Shown here in pieces: positions 29,656-39,342 of a stretch of DNA of 64,000 bases; the stretch's first letter is position 1, and each line of letters starts with the position of its first letter. The translations under genes and the position numbers were made by a program. The stretch covers positions 62,001-126,000 of the forward strand of contig NZ_MUNS01000028.1 of NCBI RefSeq assembly GCF_002002705.1. The letters run 5' to 3'. This DNA comes from Polaromonas sp. C04. GTDB lineage: Bacteria; Pseudomonadota; Gammaproteobacteria; Burkholderiales; Burkholderiaceae_C. The notes under the pieces were generated by a model, which was not told the DNA's origin, did no database searches, and worked only from the letters and a program-made list of their open reading frames with translations.

Positions 29656-31700
29656 GGGCCTCGCTGCGACCGGCGCTGGACAAGCTGGCGCTGGCCTGGC
29701 GCCGCTGGTCGCTCTGGGCCTTGCTGGCGGGGCTGGTGCTGGCCGTGCTCGCGACACTGGTGTTCCTGGCCGGGCGCTACGAGGCCAGCCAGGTGCAGGC
29801 CAAGCTCGAGCGCGACACGGCCAACACCATCGGCGACATCCGCGCCGGCCTGGCGCGCAATGTGCAAAGCCTGCAGGCCCTGCAGGCCGGCAGTCCGGCG
29901 CCCGAGGCCTGGGCGCTGCGCGCCCGTGCGCTGCTGCACGAGCGCCGTGAGCTGATGCGCATCGAATGGCGCGATGACGCACTGGCGATCCTGGAGCATG
30001 TGGACTCGCCGTTCCACGTGCCGGTGTTCAGCCGCTACGACCGCTCCATCGCGCAGTCCGACATGGCCCTGGCCTGTGCCAACGCGCACCGCTTCAGCGG
30101 GCCGGCTTACTCCAACAGCTATTTCGTGCCGCAGTCGGATGGGCTGGGCATGGAGATGATGGATGTGTGCCTGCCGCTCGCCAGCGGCGGGCAGCCGGCG
30201 GGCTATCTGGTGGCCACCTACTCGCTGCAGGAGATCCTGTCCGATCTGGTCGAGAAGCAGCTCACGCGCAGCCAGGAGGTGTCGTTCACCGAGGCCGACG
30301 GCACGCGCCTGGCGCTGCACGGCCAGGGCCGGCGCGGCTCGCGCGTGTTCACGGCGCAGCAGCTGCTGAATTTGCCGGGCTACACGCTGGTGCTGCGCAT
30401 GGACAGCTGGCGCGCCGCTCCCGATCTGTTTCCCGATGTGCTGACCGCGCTGGTCAGCGTCATGTCGATTGCGCTGGTCTCGGTGCTGGTGCTGCTGGCC
30501 AAGGACATGCGCCGGCGCCTGCGCGCCGAGCGCGGCCTGGCCGATGCGCTGGCGTTTCGCAAAGCCATGGAGGACTCGCTGGTCACCGGGCTGCGTGCGC
30601 GCGACCTGCAGGGCCGCATCACCTATGTCAATCCGGCGTTTTGCCAGATGGTGGGCTTTGCGCCGGAGGAGCTGATGGGCCACAGCGTGCCCGCGCCCTA
30701 CTGGCCGCCCGAGCAGGCCGACGAATACCGCCAGCGCCACGCGATCCGCATGAGCGGCAGCAGCGTGCCGCCGCGCGAAGGCTTCGAGTCGGTGTTCGTG
30801 CGCAAGGACGGCACGCGCTTTCCGGTGCTGATCATCGAGGCGCCGCTGATCGATGCGCAGGGCGTGCAGACCGGCTGGATGGGGGCCTGCCTGGACATCA
30901 GCGAGCAGCGCCGCGTGCAGGAACTCACGCGCGCCACGCAGGAGCGGCTGCAGGCCACCGCGCGGCTGGCCACGGTCGGCGAGATGGCCTCGCTCCTGAG
31001 CCACGAACTGAACCAGCCGCTGGCCGCCATCTCCAGCTATGCCACGGGCTCGATGAACCTGCTCCAGGGCGACCCGGGGCCGGACGGGCATTCTTCCCTG
31101 GCGCTGGCCATGCGCCGCATTGCCGAGCAGGCCGGGCGCGCGGGCAAAATCATCAAGAGCGTGCACGACTTCGTGCGCCGGCGCGACGAGGCGCGCGAGG
31201 TGGTGCGCCCGCAGGACCTGTTTGACGCCATCCTGCCGCTGATCAGTTTGCAGGCGGGCAAGCTCGGCGTGCGCGTGGAGCTGTCGTTCGAGAAAGACCT
31301 GCCCTCCGTGCTGTGCGACCGCACCATGGTCGAGCAGGTACTGCTGAATCTGGCGCGCAACGCCATGCAGGCGATGGACGAGCCGGCCATCACCCGGCGC
31401 CTGCTGGTGCTGGCGGTGCGGCGCACAGCGGCCACCGAGCGCACGGCGCACAGCCCCGGCTGGCTGGAGTTCTCGGTGGCAGACCTCGGTCCAGGCATTG
31501 CGCCGCAGGTTGCACAACAACTGTTCACGCCGTTTTTCACCACCAAGCGAGAGGGCATGGGGCTGGGCCTGAGCCTGTGCCGCACGGTGGTGGAGCAGCA
31601 TGGCGGCTTCCTCGCGCTGCAGCCGAACCAGCCGCAGGGCATGATTTTCCGATTCACGTTGCCCGTTCATTCACCGGCCGCGGCCGCCGCAGATGCATAG
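29652..31700 (+). CDS. PAS-domain sensor histidine kinase (DctS-like)
   Basis: 682 residues, GTG start overlapping the previous stop. Two membrane helices (about 20-42 and 265-290) bracket a periplasmic sensor of about 220 residues; then a PAS domain (about 310-430, ITYVNPAFCQMVGFAPEELM), a HisKA domain with phospho-His451 in LLSHELNQPLAAI, and an ATPase domain (VLLNLARNAMQAMD; ADLGPGIAP; EGMGLGLSLC). This order matches DctS/FixL-type kinases controlling C4-dicarboxylate uptake; no transporter gene is nearby, so the ligand is not established. The cognate regulator follows after a repeat-filled gap. Confidence 0.93.
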
Positions 31701-31712
31701 CTGATTAGCGAG

Positions 31713-31784
31713 AGCCCCCACGCTTGCCACTGCGTGTGCTGCGCTGCCCCCGAGGGGGCTCACTTGCTCGGGGCGGCCCGTCGC
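31713..31784 (-). repeat. GC-palindromic repeat between kinase and regulator genes
   Basis: Reverse-orientation copy: CCCCCACGCTTGCCACTGCG, then CTGCGCTGCCCCCGAGGGGG with the GCCCCC/GGGGGC palindrome, ending TTGCTCGGGGCGGCCCG. It occupies nearly all of the 101-bp gap between the two genes. Confidence 0.7.
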
Positions 31785-31801
31785 TGCGTTAGGATGCGCC
31801 C

Positions 31802-32428
31802 ATGCAACCCGCGTTGAATGCAACCGTTTTTTTGGTGGACGATGATGCCAGCGTGCGTGAAGCGCTGGCCTGGCTGCTGCGTTCGCGCCATGTGCCCAGC
31901 GACTCCTACGACAGTGCCGAGGCATTCATGCGAATGCTGCAAACCGGTTTCGTGCCGACCCAGCCCTGCTGCCTGTTGCTCGACGTGCGCATGCCGGGCA
32001 TGAGCGGCCTGGCGCTATTCGACCAACTCGCCCTGCGCGGCCTGGTGCAGGCCATGCCGGTGATTTTTTTGACCGGGCACGCGGACGTGCCCACCGCCGT
32101 GGCCGCCGTGAAACGCGGCGCCTTCGACTTTTGCGAAAAGCCGTTTTCCGACAACGCACTGGTCGATCGCGTCGAGCAGGCGCTGCAGCAGTCGGCGCAG
32201 ATCCTGCAGGCGCGCAGTGCGCAAACCAGCGTGCAGTCGCGCCTGGCCGGCCTGACCGAGCGCGAGCACGACGTGATGCGCCTGGTGGTGGAAGGCCTGC
32301 CCAACAAGCTGATTGCCGACCAGCTCAACATCAGCGTGCGCACGGTGGAGGTGCACCGCTCGCGGGTGTTCGACAAGATGGAAGTCAAGTCGGCCGTGGA
32401 GTTGGCCAATGCGCTGCGAAATGTATAG
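31802..32428 (+). CDS. FixJ/DctR-type response regulator
   Basis: 208 residues. Receiver domain with acidic pair DDD at 13-15, phospho-acceptor Asp61 in LLLDVRMPGMSG, Thr in FLTGHADV and Lys in FCEKPF; then a LuxR-type helix-turn-helix (LTEREHDVMRLVVEGLPNKL, ISVRTVEVHRSRVFDKM). It should be phosphorylated by the adjacent PAS kinase and act as a DNA-binding regulator. Its stop codon lies inside a copy of the 55-bp element. Confidence 0.94.
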   Translation: MQPALNATVFLVDDDASVREALAWLLRSRHVPSDSYDSAEAFMRMLQTGFVPTQPCCLLLDVRMPGMSGLALFDQLALRGLVQAMPVIFLTGHADVPTAVAAVKRGAFDFCEKPFSDNALVDRVEQALQQSAQILQARSAQTSVQSRLAGLTEREHDVMRLVVEGLPNKLIADQLNISVRTVEVHRSRVFDKMEVKSAVELANALRNV

Positions 32429-32467
32429 CGCATCGTGCACGCCACACAAGGGCTCAGGGCTTGCTTT
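32413..32467 (+). repeat. 55-bp dispersed element, copy 5 (across the regulator stop codon)
   Basis: GCTGCGAAATGTATAGCGCA, CGTGCACGCC, then CAAGGGCTCAGGGCTTGCTTT. Aligns base for base with the copy in fmt. It contains the TAG of the response regulator and the stop of the opposing small ORF. Confidence 0.6.
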
Positions 32468-32615
32468 CCTCTGAAATTGTGATGTCTGGCGCATCCTTCG
32501 GAGCCGGCTCCGGCAGCGTCAACTCGCCCTGCTTTCGGCCCGAGAACATGGTCCACCAGACGATCAGCAGCAGCGCCGCCAGGGCGGCCAGCGCTTCAAC
32601 CAAAAGCAAAATCAT
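32454..32615 (-). CDS. Small single-pass membrane protein (53 residues), hypothetical
   Basis: A short frame on the minus strand: ATG at 32615 with a good CAGGAG seven bases upstream, stop TGA at 32456-32454. The product starts MILLLVEALAALAALLLIVW (one membrane helix), then a basic stretch SGRKQGE and an acidic, proline-containing tail ending DITISEESKP. Membrane helix, positive-inside border and soluble tail make a credible small protein. Its start codon shares two bases (CATG) with the start codon of the divergent mltA. No homologue is known to me. Confidence 0.55.
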   Translation of the reverse strand: MILLLVEALAALAALLLIVWWTMFSGRKQGELTLPEPAPKDAPDITISEESKP

Positions 32616-33798
32616 GAATCGACTCCTGTGGCGGCTCTCGCGGTGTGTGGCCAGTGCGGCGATTGTAGGGACGCTGTGGGGCTGCGCCAGCGCGCCGCCC
32701 TACAACCCTGCGCGAGAGGCCGGTATCGCCGCCCCGGCGCCCGGCGCCCTGCCCGGCGACAACGGCCCGCTGCCGCCCGCCCTGCAGCGCGGCAAGAGCC
32801 GCTGGGTGCCGGTGCGCTGGGCCGATCTGCCGGGCTTTACCGACGACCATCTTTTCGAGGCCTGGAACGCCTGGATCAAGAGCTGCGAGCGCCCCGGCCC
32901 CACCTTTGCGCCGCTGTGCGCCGAGGTGCGCCGTCTGAGCATCGGCACGGGCGAGGAGCAGCGCGCCTGGATGATGCAGCGCCTGCAGCCGTACCGCGTG
33001 GAGCCGCTCGCAGCAGGCGGCCCCGGCGCGTCCGAGGGCCTGCTGACCGGCTACTACGAGCCGCTCATGGACGCCTCGCGCCTGCCCGGCCCCGGCTACA
33101 CGGTGCCGCTGTACCGCCCGCCGGCCGGTTTGAACCAGCGCCGGCCCTGGTACACGCGCCAGCAAATCGACACGCTGCCCGAAGCCCGGGCGGCACTGCG
33201 CGGGAACGAGATTGCGTACGTGGCCGACCCGATCGATGCGCTGATTTTGCAGATCCAGGGCTCGGGGCGCTTGCGCATCGCCGAGCCCGACGGCAGCCAG
33301 CACCTGGTGCGGCTGGCGTTTGCTGGCACCAACGACCAGCCGTACCAGAGCGTGGGGCGCTGGCTGCTGGACCAGGGCGCCACCCGTGACGCGACCTGGC
33401 CGGGCATCCGCGCCTGGCTCGCGCAAAACCCGCAGCGCATGAACGAGCTGCTTTGGAGCAACCCGCGCGTTGTGTTCTTCCGCGAGGAGCCGCTGTCTGA
33501 ACTGGACGCCGCCTTCGGCCCGCGCGGCGCCCAGGGCGTGGCGCTCACGCCCGGGCGCTCCATCGCGGTGGATGCCGCCAGCATTCCCTACGGCACGCCG
33601 GTCTGGCTCGCCTCCAGCGGCGCGCAGGTGAATCTGCAAAAACTGGTGTTGGCGCAAGACACCGGCAGCGCCATCGTGGGCGCGGTGCGGGCCGATTATT
33701 TTGCCGGCTGGGGCGCGCAGGCGGGGGAACTGGCGGGGCGGCTGAAGCAGCCGCTCAGGCTTTGGGTTTTGTGGCCAAAACAGGCTGAAACCCGGTAA
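32614..33798 (+). CDS. mltA: Membrane-bound lytic murein transglycosylase A
   Basis: 394 residues. Lipoprotein signal (MNRLLWRLSRCVASAAIVGT with lipobox LWGC), then the MltA barrel domains: LLTGYYEPLMDAS, VADPIDALILQIQGSGRL and the 3D-domain VLAQDTGSAIVGAVRADYFA holding the catalytic Asp. It cleaves peptidoglycan to anhydro-muropeptides from the periplasmic face of the outer membrane. ATG 32614 has no clear ribosome site but gives the complete signal peptide. The final residues and stop lie in a copy of the 55-bp element. Confidence 0.95.
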   Translation: MNRLLWRLSRCVASAAIVGTLWGCASAPPYNPAREAGIAAPAPGALPGDNGPLPPALQRGKSRWVPVRWADLPGFTDDHLFEAWNAWIKSCERPGPTFAPLCAEVRRLSIGTGEEQRAWMMQRLQPYRVEPLAAGGPGASEGLLTGYYEPLMDASRLPGPGYTVPLYRPPAGLNQRRPWYTRQQIDTLPEARAALRGNEIAYVADPIDALILQIQGSGRLRIAEPDGSQHLVRLAFAGTNDQPYQSVGRWLLDQGATRDATWPGIRAWLAQNPQRMNELLWSNPRVVFFREEPLSELDAAFGPRGAQGVALTPGRSIAVDAASIPYGTPVWLASSGAQVNLQKLVLAQDTGSAIVGAVRADYFAGWGAQAGELAGRLKQPLRLWVLWPKQAETR

Positions 33799-33830
33799 TA
33801 GTCTGGGTCGTTTGCTATCGAATAGTGAGC
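33775..33830 (-). repeat. 55-bp dispersed element, copy 6 (across the mltA stop)
   Basis: Plus strand CCAAAACAGGCTGAAACCCG, GTCTGGGTCG, TTTGCTATCGAATAGTGAGC. More degenerate than others; encodes the last residues (PKQAETR) and stop of MltA. Confidence 0.5.
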
Positions 33831-33861
33831 GTTGGCCGGCCTGGTCACGCGGGCCCGCGGC

Positions 33862-34878
33862 TCAGTAGTTGACGTTGACCACCACGCTATCGGTATAGGT
33901 GTCGGGCTGGAAGTCCGCCGACGCGGCGCGCGCGTAGACGGCGATGGACTGCGCCACTCCCGTGCCGGTGCCGGCCACGCCGTTGCCGGCGCTGGTCGCG
34001 GTCGCGGTGTTGCCCCAGACCGTGCTCAGCCCCGCGTTCTGGTACAGCTGGTACGGCACCTTGCTGCTATTGCCGCCGGTGCCCGACATTGCACCGGCGC
34101 CCGCGCTGTTGTTGTTCGACGGCAGCAGCCCGATGTAGTACGGTGTGGTGTTGCTGCAGGTCACGCTGATGCTGGTGTTGCCCGCGACGTTGGTGGCGGT
34201 CGGCGCGACCGTGCCGAGGTTCAGGTTCGAGGTCGCGCTCACGGTGCACTGCTTCGCGACCGACGCGCTGACGGTGAACCGGAAGTAGACCGACGTCGAC
34301 GCGGTGCCGCATGTCGTCGGTGCGGTCCCGCTCTGGGCATCGTTGACCGTCAGCGCCGTGTCGCCGTTCGCATAGACATCCGCGTAGCTGTCGGGGATCG
34401 CGCCGGTCTGGCCGCCCAGCACCTGACCGTACAGCGTGGCCTGCTTATTGTTTGCACTGGCGCCCTTGGTCAGCGTGATGGGAATCTGCAATGGCGTCAG
34501 AAAGGTACCGAAGAACTGACTGCCCCAGACTTGGGTGCGGGCAGCGTCCTGGTACAGCTGGAACTGCAGCTTGTTCGCGCCGCTGCCGCTCATCAGCCGC
34601 GGGTTCGTCTGCGCACCGCCGGGCTCGCCGATGCTGAAGCACAGCAGCGCCGAATGGGTGTTGTTGTTGTCGCCATTGCTGCAGGTGTAGCTCAGCGTCG
34701 CGTTCACGGTGGTTAGACTGGCCAGCGGGTTCACCGTACCGAAACTGAGCGCGGTCATCGATGCGCTGGAGCAGGTGATGCCGCTGGCGGCACGCGCCGG
34801 CGCCGCGCCAAGCAGCAGCGCGAGCAGCATCAGCAGGGGCAGCAACGCCTTCATGGGGTGTCGGGGTGATGAACTCAT
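33862..34878 (-). CDS. Spore coat U domain protein, probable Csu pilus tip adhesin (CsuE-like)
   Basis: 338 residues: signal peptide (cleaved after AAPARA) and two successive SCPU domains (about 32-180 and 185-338), the second ending SADFQPDTYTDSVVVNVNY. A two-domain subunit encoded last in the operon is the pattern of the CsuE tip adhesin of archaic (Csu) chaperone-usher pili. ATG 34878 has GGAGG seven bases upstream and overlaps the usher stop by four bases. The name refers to the fold only; no sporulation is implied. Confidence 0.88.
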   Translation of the reverse strand: MSSSPRHPMKALLPLLMLLALLLGAAPARAASGITCSSASMTALSFGTVNPLASLTTVNATLSYTCSNGDNNNTHSALLCFSIGEPGGAQTNPRLMSGSGANKLQFQLYQDAARTQVWGSQFFGTFLTPLQIPITLTKGASANNKQATLYGQVLGGQTGAIPDSYADVYANGDTALTVNDAQSGTAPTTCGTASTSVYFRFTVSASVAKQCTVSATSNLNLGTVAPTATNVAGNTSISVTCSNTTPYYIGLLPSNNNSAGAGAMSGTGGNSSKVPYQLYQNAGLSTVWGNTATATSAGNGVAGTGTGVAQSIAVYARAASADFQPDTYTDSVVVNVNY

Positions 34879-37268
34879 GGTCTGGCCTCCAGGGTGCAGG
34901 AGAGCGGCCCGATCTGCGGAATACCGCCGCTCGCGTCCTTGTGGTAATCGAAGCGTGCGCTGCAGATGCCCTGCGGCGTGTGCACCGCAACAACGTTGTG
35001 CGCGGCCAGCGTGTCGAAGTACACGTCGCCGTCGTAGCCGACGAGCGCGGTGCCGGGTTGGCCATTCACCTGGACCCGGCTGCCCAGCGCCAGCGGCTTG
35101 CCGGTCGCGTCGACCAGCGTGACCGAGGCTGAACGCACCGGCGTGATGCCGAACTCGACCAGCGTGCCGGCGCGGTCGCCCGGGGTCGCAATCGCGTCCA
35201 CGCGATCGATACGCAGATCCGCCGGCAGGTTCATCGGGTCGATGCCGAGCTTGTTGTTCTGGTACGCGTTCAGTGGCGTGACCAGCAGCTGGCCGTTGCC
35301 GTCGGTGCTGCCGACCGGGCGGTTTTCCAGCAGCACCGGCACGCCGGGCACGCCGTCGGTCGAGACCAGCGCGAACGCGTCGTTGATCTGGCGCGCGGCG
35401 AACGGGTGCCCGCCCATGAACACCAGCGCGCCATTCGCATCGCCGTACGCATATCGGGTGCCGTTGAACGCGCTCACGCCAGCGGTGTAGCGCCCCCAGC
35501 GGCCCAGGTAGTCGAGCTCGCCCTGACCGCCGTTCTGATCGTCGCCCTGGCGCAGCGCGGCGTTCCAGCCCCAGCCGCCCTCGCTCGGGGTTGCGCGGCT
35601 GGTGCTGGCCGTCACGAAGTTGCCGGTGTTGTCGTGCTGTAGCCCGGTGCTGACGCTGGTGCGCGCATCAAGCGCCCAGGTCAGGTTCACGAACACGCCG
35701 CGCAGATTGCGGTTCACCAGATCCTGGTTCGCGGTGACCGACAGCGTGGTCGCCCGACCCAGCGACTTGAACCAGCCGGCGCTGGCATAGCGCGACGCGG
35801 TTTGACCCGGGTACTGCTGGGACAGGTAGCTGAGCGAGAAGCTGCCGATATGGTCGGTGTTGTAGCCGACCGTGGCGCTGCCGCTGGCGCGCGCCGGAAG
35901 ACTCCCATACAGCGCGGCTACGTCCTGGTAGGCGCCTTCGGTGCGGGTGCCGCTGAAAGCGACATTGAAGCGGCTGTCGGTCCAGTTGTAGCCCAGGCCG
36001 AGCTGCGAGCCGCTCTGCCCCGAGCCGCCGGAATGCGCGAGCGAGCCGGTCAGCACGCCGGCCCGTCCCAGCAGCCATGCGCCACCGGCGCCGGCGCTCG
36101 CCAGGCCGGCGGTCGCTTCGGCGTGCGTCTCGACGGTGAAGCTGTTGCTCAGGCCATAGCGCCAGGTGCCGCTGGCCACCAGGTCGCGCCCGTAGTCGTT
36201 CGACACCAGGCCGTAGTTCTGGCGCACGCGGCCGAGCTCGACCGACCAGCTGGACAGCCCCTGTTTCAGCAACTGCTGCGTGCCGTACAGCGAGAAGTTC
36301 AGCGTCGTGCTGCGGCCGAACGCGTCGGTCAGCACGACCTGCGCGTTGCCGGCGCCGCTGATGTTCGGCAGCGTGTTCAGCTGGAACGGGCCGGCCGGCA
36401 CCTGGCCGTTGAACTGGCGCATGCCGTTCACGTACAGGTCGAGCTGTGACGGCAGCGTGGCCGAGCCCAGCAGCGCCGGCACCGGGGTCGTGATCTGGTA
36501 CGGCTGCAGCGCGAAGTTGCTGCCGATCTGCAGGCCGCCGATGCGTGTGGCGCGGGTCCAGGTCAGCGCGTCGGTCAGCGTGTCGCCGACGCGAAGCGTC
36601 AGCAGCTTGTCCGGCCAGGACTGGCTCCAGGCGGTGTCCAGCCGCACTGACTGGCGCTGCCACGCCCCACCGTCGGCGCGCGTCTGCTGCGACAGCGCGG
36701 TGCTGCTCGCCACGCCCCAGGCGCCGAAGGCGCGCAGTTCGGTGAACGCGCTCAAGGACGCGGCCGAGCCCTCGCCCTGGGTGCCGTACAGGTCGTAGTT
36801 CAGCAGCAGGCCCGGCGACGTGGTGACCCTGTGCGGCGTGATGCCCGGCACGGTCAGCGCCGTTTCGGGGAGCTTCAGCAGCGACAGCGGCGCGGTAAGC
36901 AGCACGCGCTGCTGCTGTGCGTCGTACTGCACCTGCAGACCGGCCAGGCTTTGCAGGCGGACCGGGTCCGGGCCGCCGGCCGGCAACACGAACCCGAGCG
37001 CGCGCAGGCTGGCGGCCGGGGCCCAGAGCTGGCCGCCACGATCGCCGAAGTGCACGATGCCGCGCGCGCTGCCGTTCAGCGTCACGTCGAGGTACACGTC
37101 CTGCCCGTTCGCGCTGGCCAGGCTGTCGTCGGACGCGCCAGCGATCTGCGTTGCCGGGTCCGGGCCGGCATTCGCGACTTGCGCCCCACCGGCGAGCAAG
37201 GCCAGAGGCAGCAACAGGACCTCAGCGAGGACGCTCGGCCAGCGTGATGCTTTGGTCCGTCTTGCCAT
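34875..37268 (-). CDS. Csu-type fimbrial outer-membrane usher (CsuD-like)
   Basis: 797 residues with signal peptide. Usher features run through the protein: N-terminal chaperone-binding region (DVYLDVTLNGSARGIVHFGD), barrel strands (LQPYQITTPVPALLGSATLP; DLYVNGMRQFNGQVPAGPFQ; LPNISGAGNAQVVLTDAFGR) and a C-terminal plug-like part (GQPGTALVGYDGDVYFD). It secretes and assembles the pilus subunits. The 5' end overlaps the chaperone gene by 47 bp and the 3' end overlaps the adhesin gene by four bases. Confidence 0.93.
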   Translation of the reverse strand: MARRTKASRWPSVLAEVLLLPLALLAGGAQVANAGPDPATQIAGASDDSLASANGQDVYLDVTLNGSARGIVHFGDRGGQLWAPAASLRALGFVLPAGGPDPVRLQSLAGLQVQYDAQQQRVLLTAPLSLLKLPETALTVPGITPHRVTTSPGLLLNYDLYGTQGEGSAASLSAFTELRAFGAWGVASSTALSQQTRADGGAWQRQSVRLDTAWSQSWPDKLLTLRVGDTLTDALTWTRATRIGGLQIGSNFALQPYQITTPVPALLGSATLPSQLDLYVNGMRQFNGQVPAGPFQLNTLPNISGAGNAQVVLTDAFGRSTTLNFSLYGTQQLLKQGLSSWSVELGRVRQNYGLVSNDYGRDLVASGTWRYGLSNSFTVETHAEATAGLASAGAGGAWLLGRAGVLTGSLAHSGGSGQSGSQLGLGYNWTDSRFNVAFSGTRTEGAYQDVAALYGSLPARASGSATVGYNTDHIGSFSLSYLSQQYPGQTASRYASAGWFKSLGRATTLSVTANQDLVNRNLRGVFVNLTWALDARTSVSTGLQHDNTGNFVTASTSRATPSEGGWGWNAALRQGDDQNGGQGELDYLGRWGRYTAGVSAFNGTRYAYGDANGALVFMGGHPFAARQINDAFALVSTDGVPGVPVLLENRPVGSTDGNGQLLVTPLNAYQNNKLGIDPMNLPADLRIDRVDAIATPGDRAGTLVEFGITPVRSASVTLVDATGKPLALGSRVQVNGQPGTALVGYDGDVYFDTLAAHNVVAVHTPQGICSARFDYHKDASGGIPQIGPLSCTLEARP

Positions 37269-37962
37269 TGATCATGGCCTCCCAGCGGCCGCCGTCCGCA
37301 AGCGCGGCGGCCGGCACGCGCACCGCCCAGCGCATGCGCGCACCCGCCAACACATAGCCGAGCAGGCCGCGCGCGATGTCGCCGCGCTTGCCTGCTGCGT
37401 CGGTGTAGCCGACGTCGGCGATCTGGGCGTGCGTGCCGCCGCTGTTGCTGACTTCGAGCAGTAGCTTGTCGCCTTCGCGCCTGAGCGCCCATTGCAGTTG
37501 CGGTGCGCTGGCCGGCACGCCGGCCGGCTCGACGAACACCGGCACCGAGTAGCGCAGCACGTACTGCAGGCCCTTCTGGCTCGGGTCGTGCACCGGTAGT
37601 TCGTCGATGATCAGGCGGTACGCTTCCTCGGCGCCGCCGGCAGGCGGCGCGCCGAGCCGGATCGCGCGGATCAGCTGCCGGTCACCCGCCGCCAGCTCCA
37701 CCATCGGCGGGCTCGCGACCAGGCCACGCGTCGTCGCGAGCTTGTCGGCATCGTCCTCCTGCGTCCAGCGGTAGACCCGCACCTGCGCATGCACCACGTT
37801 GTCGCCGGTGTTGCTGAGCCACAGGCCGTCGGCGTTCTGCGAGCTGGCCAGCGTCAGCGAGACCGGCGCGACCTGCAGGCCGCTGGCGAACGTGGCGGCA
37901 CAGCCAAGCGCTGCAACGCAGGCGGCGAGACGGGGCAGCAGGAGGGAGAAGAGTCGGCGCAT
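37222..37962 (-). CDS. Csu pilus periplasmic chaperone (CsuC-like, PapD fold)
   Basis: 246 residues. Signal peptide (MRRLFSLLLPRLAACVAALG) then two immunoglobulin-like domains: LQVAPVSLTLASSQNADGLW, AQVRVYRWTQEDD, SPPMVELAAGDRQLIRAIRL and YRLIIDELPV are the PapD-family strands that donate a beta strand to subunits. Second gene group member of the operon, followed by usher and adhesin. Confidence 0.93.
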   Translation of the reverse strand: MRRLFSLLLPRLAACVAALGCAATFASGLQVAPVSLTLASSQNADGLWLSNTGDNVVHAQVRVYRWTQEDDADKLATTRGLVASPPMVELAAGDRQLIRAIRLGAPPAGGAEEAYRLIIDELPVHDPSQKGLQYVLRYSVPVFVEPAGVPASAPQLQWALRREGDKLLLEVSNSGGTHAQIADVGYTDAAGKRGDIARGLLGYVLAGARMRWAVRVPAAALADGGRWEAMINGKTDQSITLAERPR

Positions 37963-37988
37963 GTCTTGGGGTGGGCAGTTCGGGCTGC

Positions 37989-38510
37989 TCAGTAATGTAC
38001 GCTGACCGTCACCGTGTCCGCATAGCGGTCCGGCATGAAGTTGACGTTGGTCACCTTCGCGTACACGGGGAACGAGACGGCGTTTGCCGCAGCCATGCCG
38101 GTGCCGGTGCCGGCGACGCCGTTGCCTCGGCTTGTGCTGGTGGCGGTGTTGCCCCAGACCTTCGTCAGCGCTGCGTTGGAGTAGAGGGTGTAGGGCACCT
38201 GAGCGCCGTTCCCCGCCTGCGCGCCGAACATCGCCCCCTTGCCGTTGCTCTTGCCGTTGGAGGGCGCGAGACCGATGTAGAACGGCGTCTTCTTCGAGCA
38301 GTTGACCTCGAGCGTCGTGCTGCCGTTGTAGTTCACGGCGCTGGACTGGGTCGTAACGGTGCCGAGGTCGATGGCCGTGGGCGAGAGGGTCACCGCACAG
38401 GACGAGGTGACGGTCATCTGGATGCGGAAGGTTGCGACCGCCGGCCCAGCGTGGGCGACACCGGCCAGCAGGGCTGTCATCGCGAGCCCGGCGATCGGTC
38501 GCGTGTTCAT
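37989..38510 (-). CDS. Spore coat U domain pilus subunit (minor Csu subunit)
   Basis: 173 residues from ATG 38510. Signal peptide MNTRPIAGLAMTALLAGVAHA, then a single SCPU domain (FRIQMTVTSSCAVTLSPTAI ... VSFPVYAKVTNVNFMPDRYA) ending with the strand DTVTVSVHY. Paired cysteines at the usual places. About 45% like the next upstream subunit by eye; probably a minor or second shaft subunit. Confidence 0.88.
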   Translation of the reverse strand: MNTRPIAGLAMTALLAGVAHAGPAVATFRIQMTVTSSCAVTLSPTAIDLGTVTTQSSAVNYNGSTTLEVNCSKKTPFYIGLAPSNGKSNGKGAMFGAQAGNGAQVPYTLYSNAALTKVWGNTATSTSRGNGVAGTGTGMAAANAVSFPVYAKVTNVNFMPDRYADTVTVSVHY

Positions 38511-38616
38511 GCGCAGGCTCCTATAAAGGTTCGCGGCGTCCGCATGAAGTTGTGCGGACACCGGGTGGTGTGCAAACGAGTTGGGCGACCGTGCCGGCGC
38601 GGTCGCGCAGCGCGGA

Positions 38617-39141
38617 TCAGTAGTTGACGTTGACCGTCACGGTGTCCGTGTAGGTGTCGGGCGTGAAGTCTGCGCTCGTGGCCTTGGCGTAGGCGGTGAA
38701 CGAGACCGCGTTTCCGCTGGCCATGCCGGCGCCGGTGCCAGACTTGCCGTTGCCGACGCTGGAACTGGTTGCGGTGTTGCCCCAGGCGATGGAGTAGCCG
38801 GAATCCGAGTACAGCGTGTACGGCACCTTGTCAGCGTTGCTGCCGGTGCCCGACATCACGCCGGCGCCGACGGTGTTGTTGTTCGACGGCGACAGGCCGA
38901 TGAAGAACGGCGTGCTCTTGGAGCAGTTCACCTTGAAGGTGGTGTTGCCCGTCTGGGTCACCGCGGCGGTCTGGGCGACCACGCTGCCGAGGTTGATGTT
39001 GGTCGGCGCAGTGGTCACCGAGCAGGACGAGGTGATCGTCATCTGGACCTGGAAGGTTGAGGTGGCGAGGCCGGCGTGTGCGGCGGCGGCACCGGCACCG
39101 AGGGCGATCAGGGCGAGCTTGGCAAAAAGTTGCTTATTCAT
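38617..39141 (-). CDS. Spore coat U domain major pilin (CsuA/B-like)
   Basis: 174 residues. Signal peptide MNKQLFAKLALIALGAGAAA (cut after AHA), then one SCPU domain: FQVQMTITSSCSVTTAPTNI, FKVNCSKSTPFFIGLSPSNN, SADFTPDTYTDTVTVNVNY. First gene of the operon and preceded by a strong AAGGAAAG ribosome site, as expected for the main shaft subunit. Upstream is an AT-rich 253-bp regulatory stretch with a CRP-like palindrome. Confidence 0.9.
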   Translation of the reverse strand: MNKQLFAKLALIALGAGAAAAHAGLATSTFQVQMTITSSCSVTTAPTNINLGSVVAQTAAVTQTGNTTFKVNCSKSTPFFIGLSPSNNNTVGAGVMSGTGSNADKVPYTLYSDSGYSIAWGNTATSSSVGNGKSGTGAGMASGNAVSFTAYAKATSADFTPDTYTDTVTVNVNY

Positions 39142-39342
39142 ATTAACTTTCCTTTCCTGCGGCGAGCCGCGTTGTAGAACCGTTTATAAGAGTTAGTACT
39201 TAAAAACCTTGGTACTACTCAAAACGTGACGAATGGTAGTTGCGACATGGAGTCAGCGTCAACGTTCAAAGCTCTTAGAAACGAGAAAAACAACACGTTT
39301 TCAACGACTTGGAGTCGATACTTAAAAAAACGCTGAGAATTT

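Noticed and set aside
33862-39141. Sporulation genes suggested by spore coat U domains
   Set aside because: SCPU domains with chaperone and usher are archaic Csu-type pili; nothing else supports sporulation.
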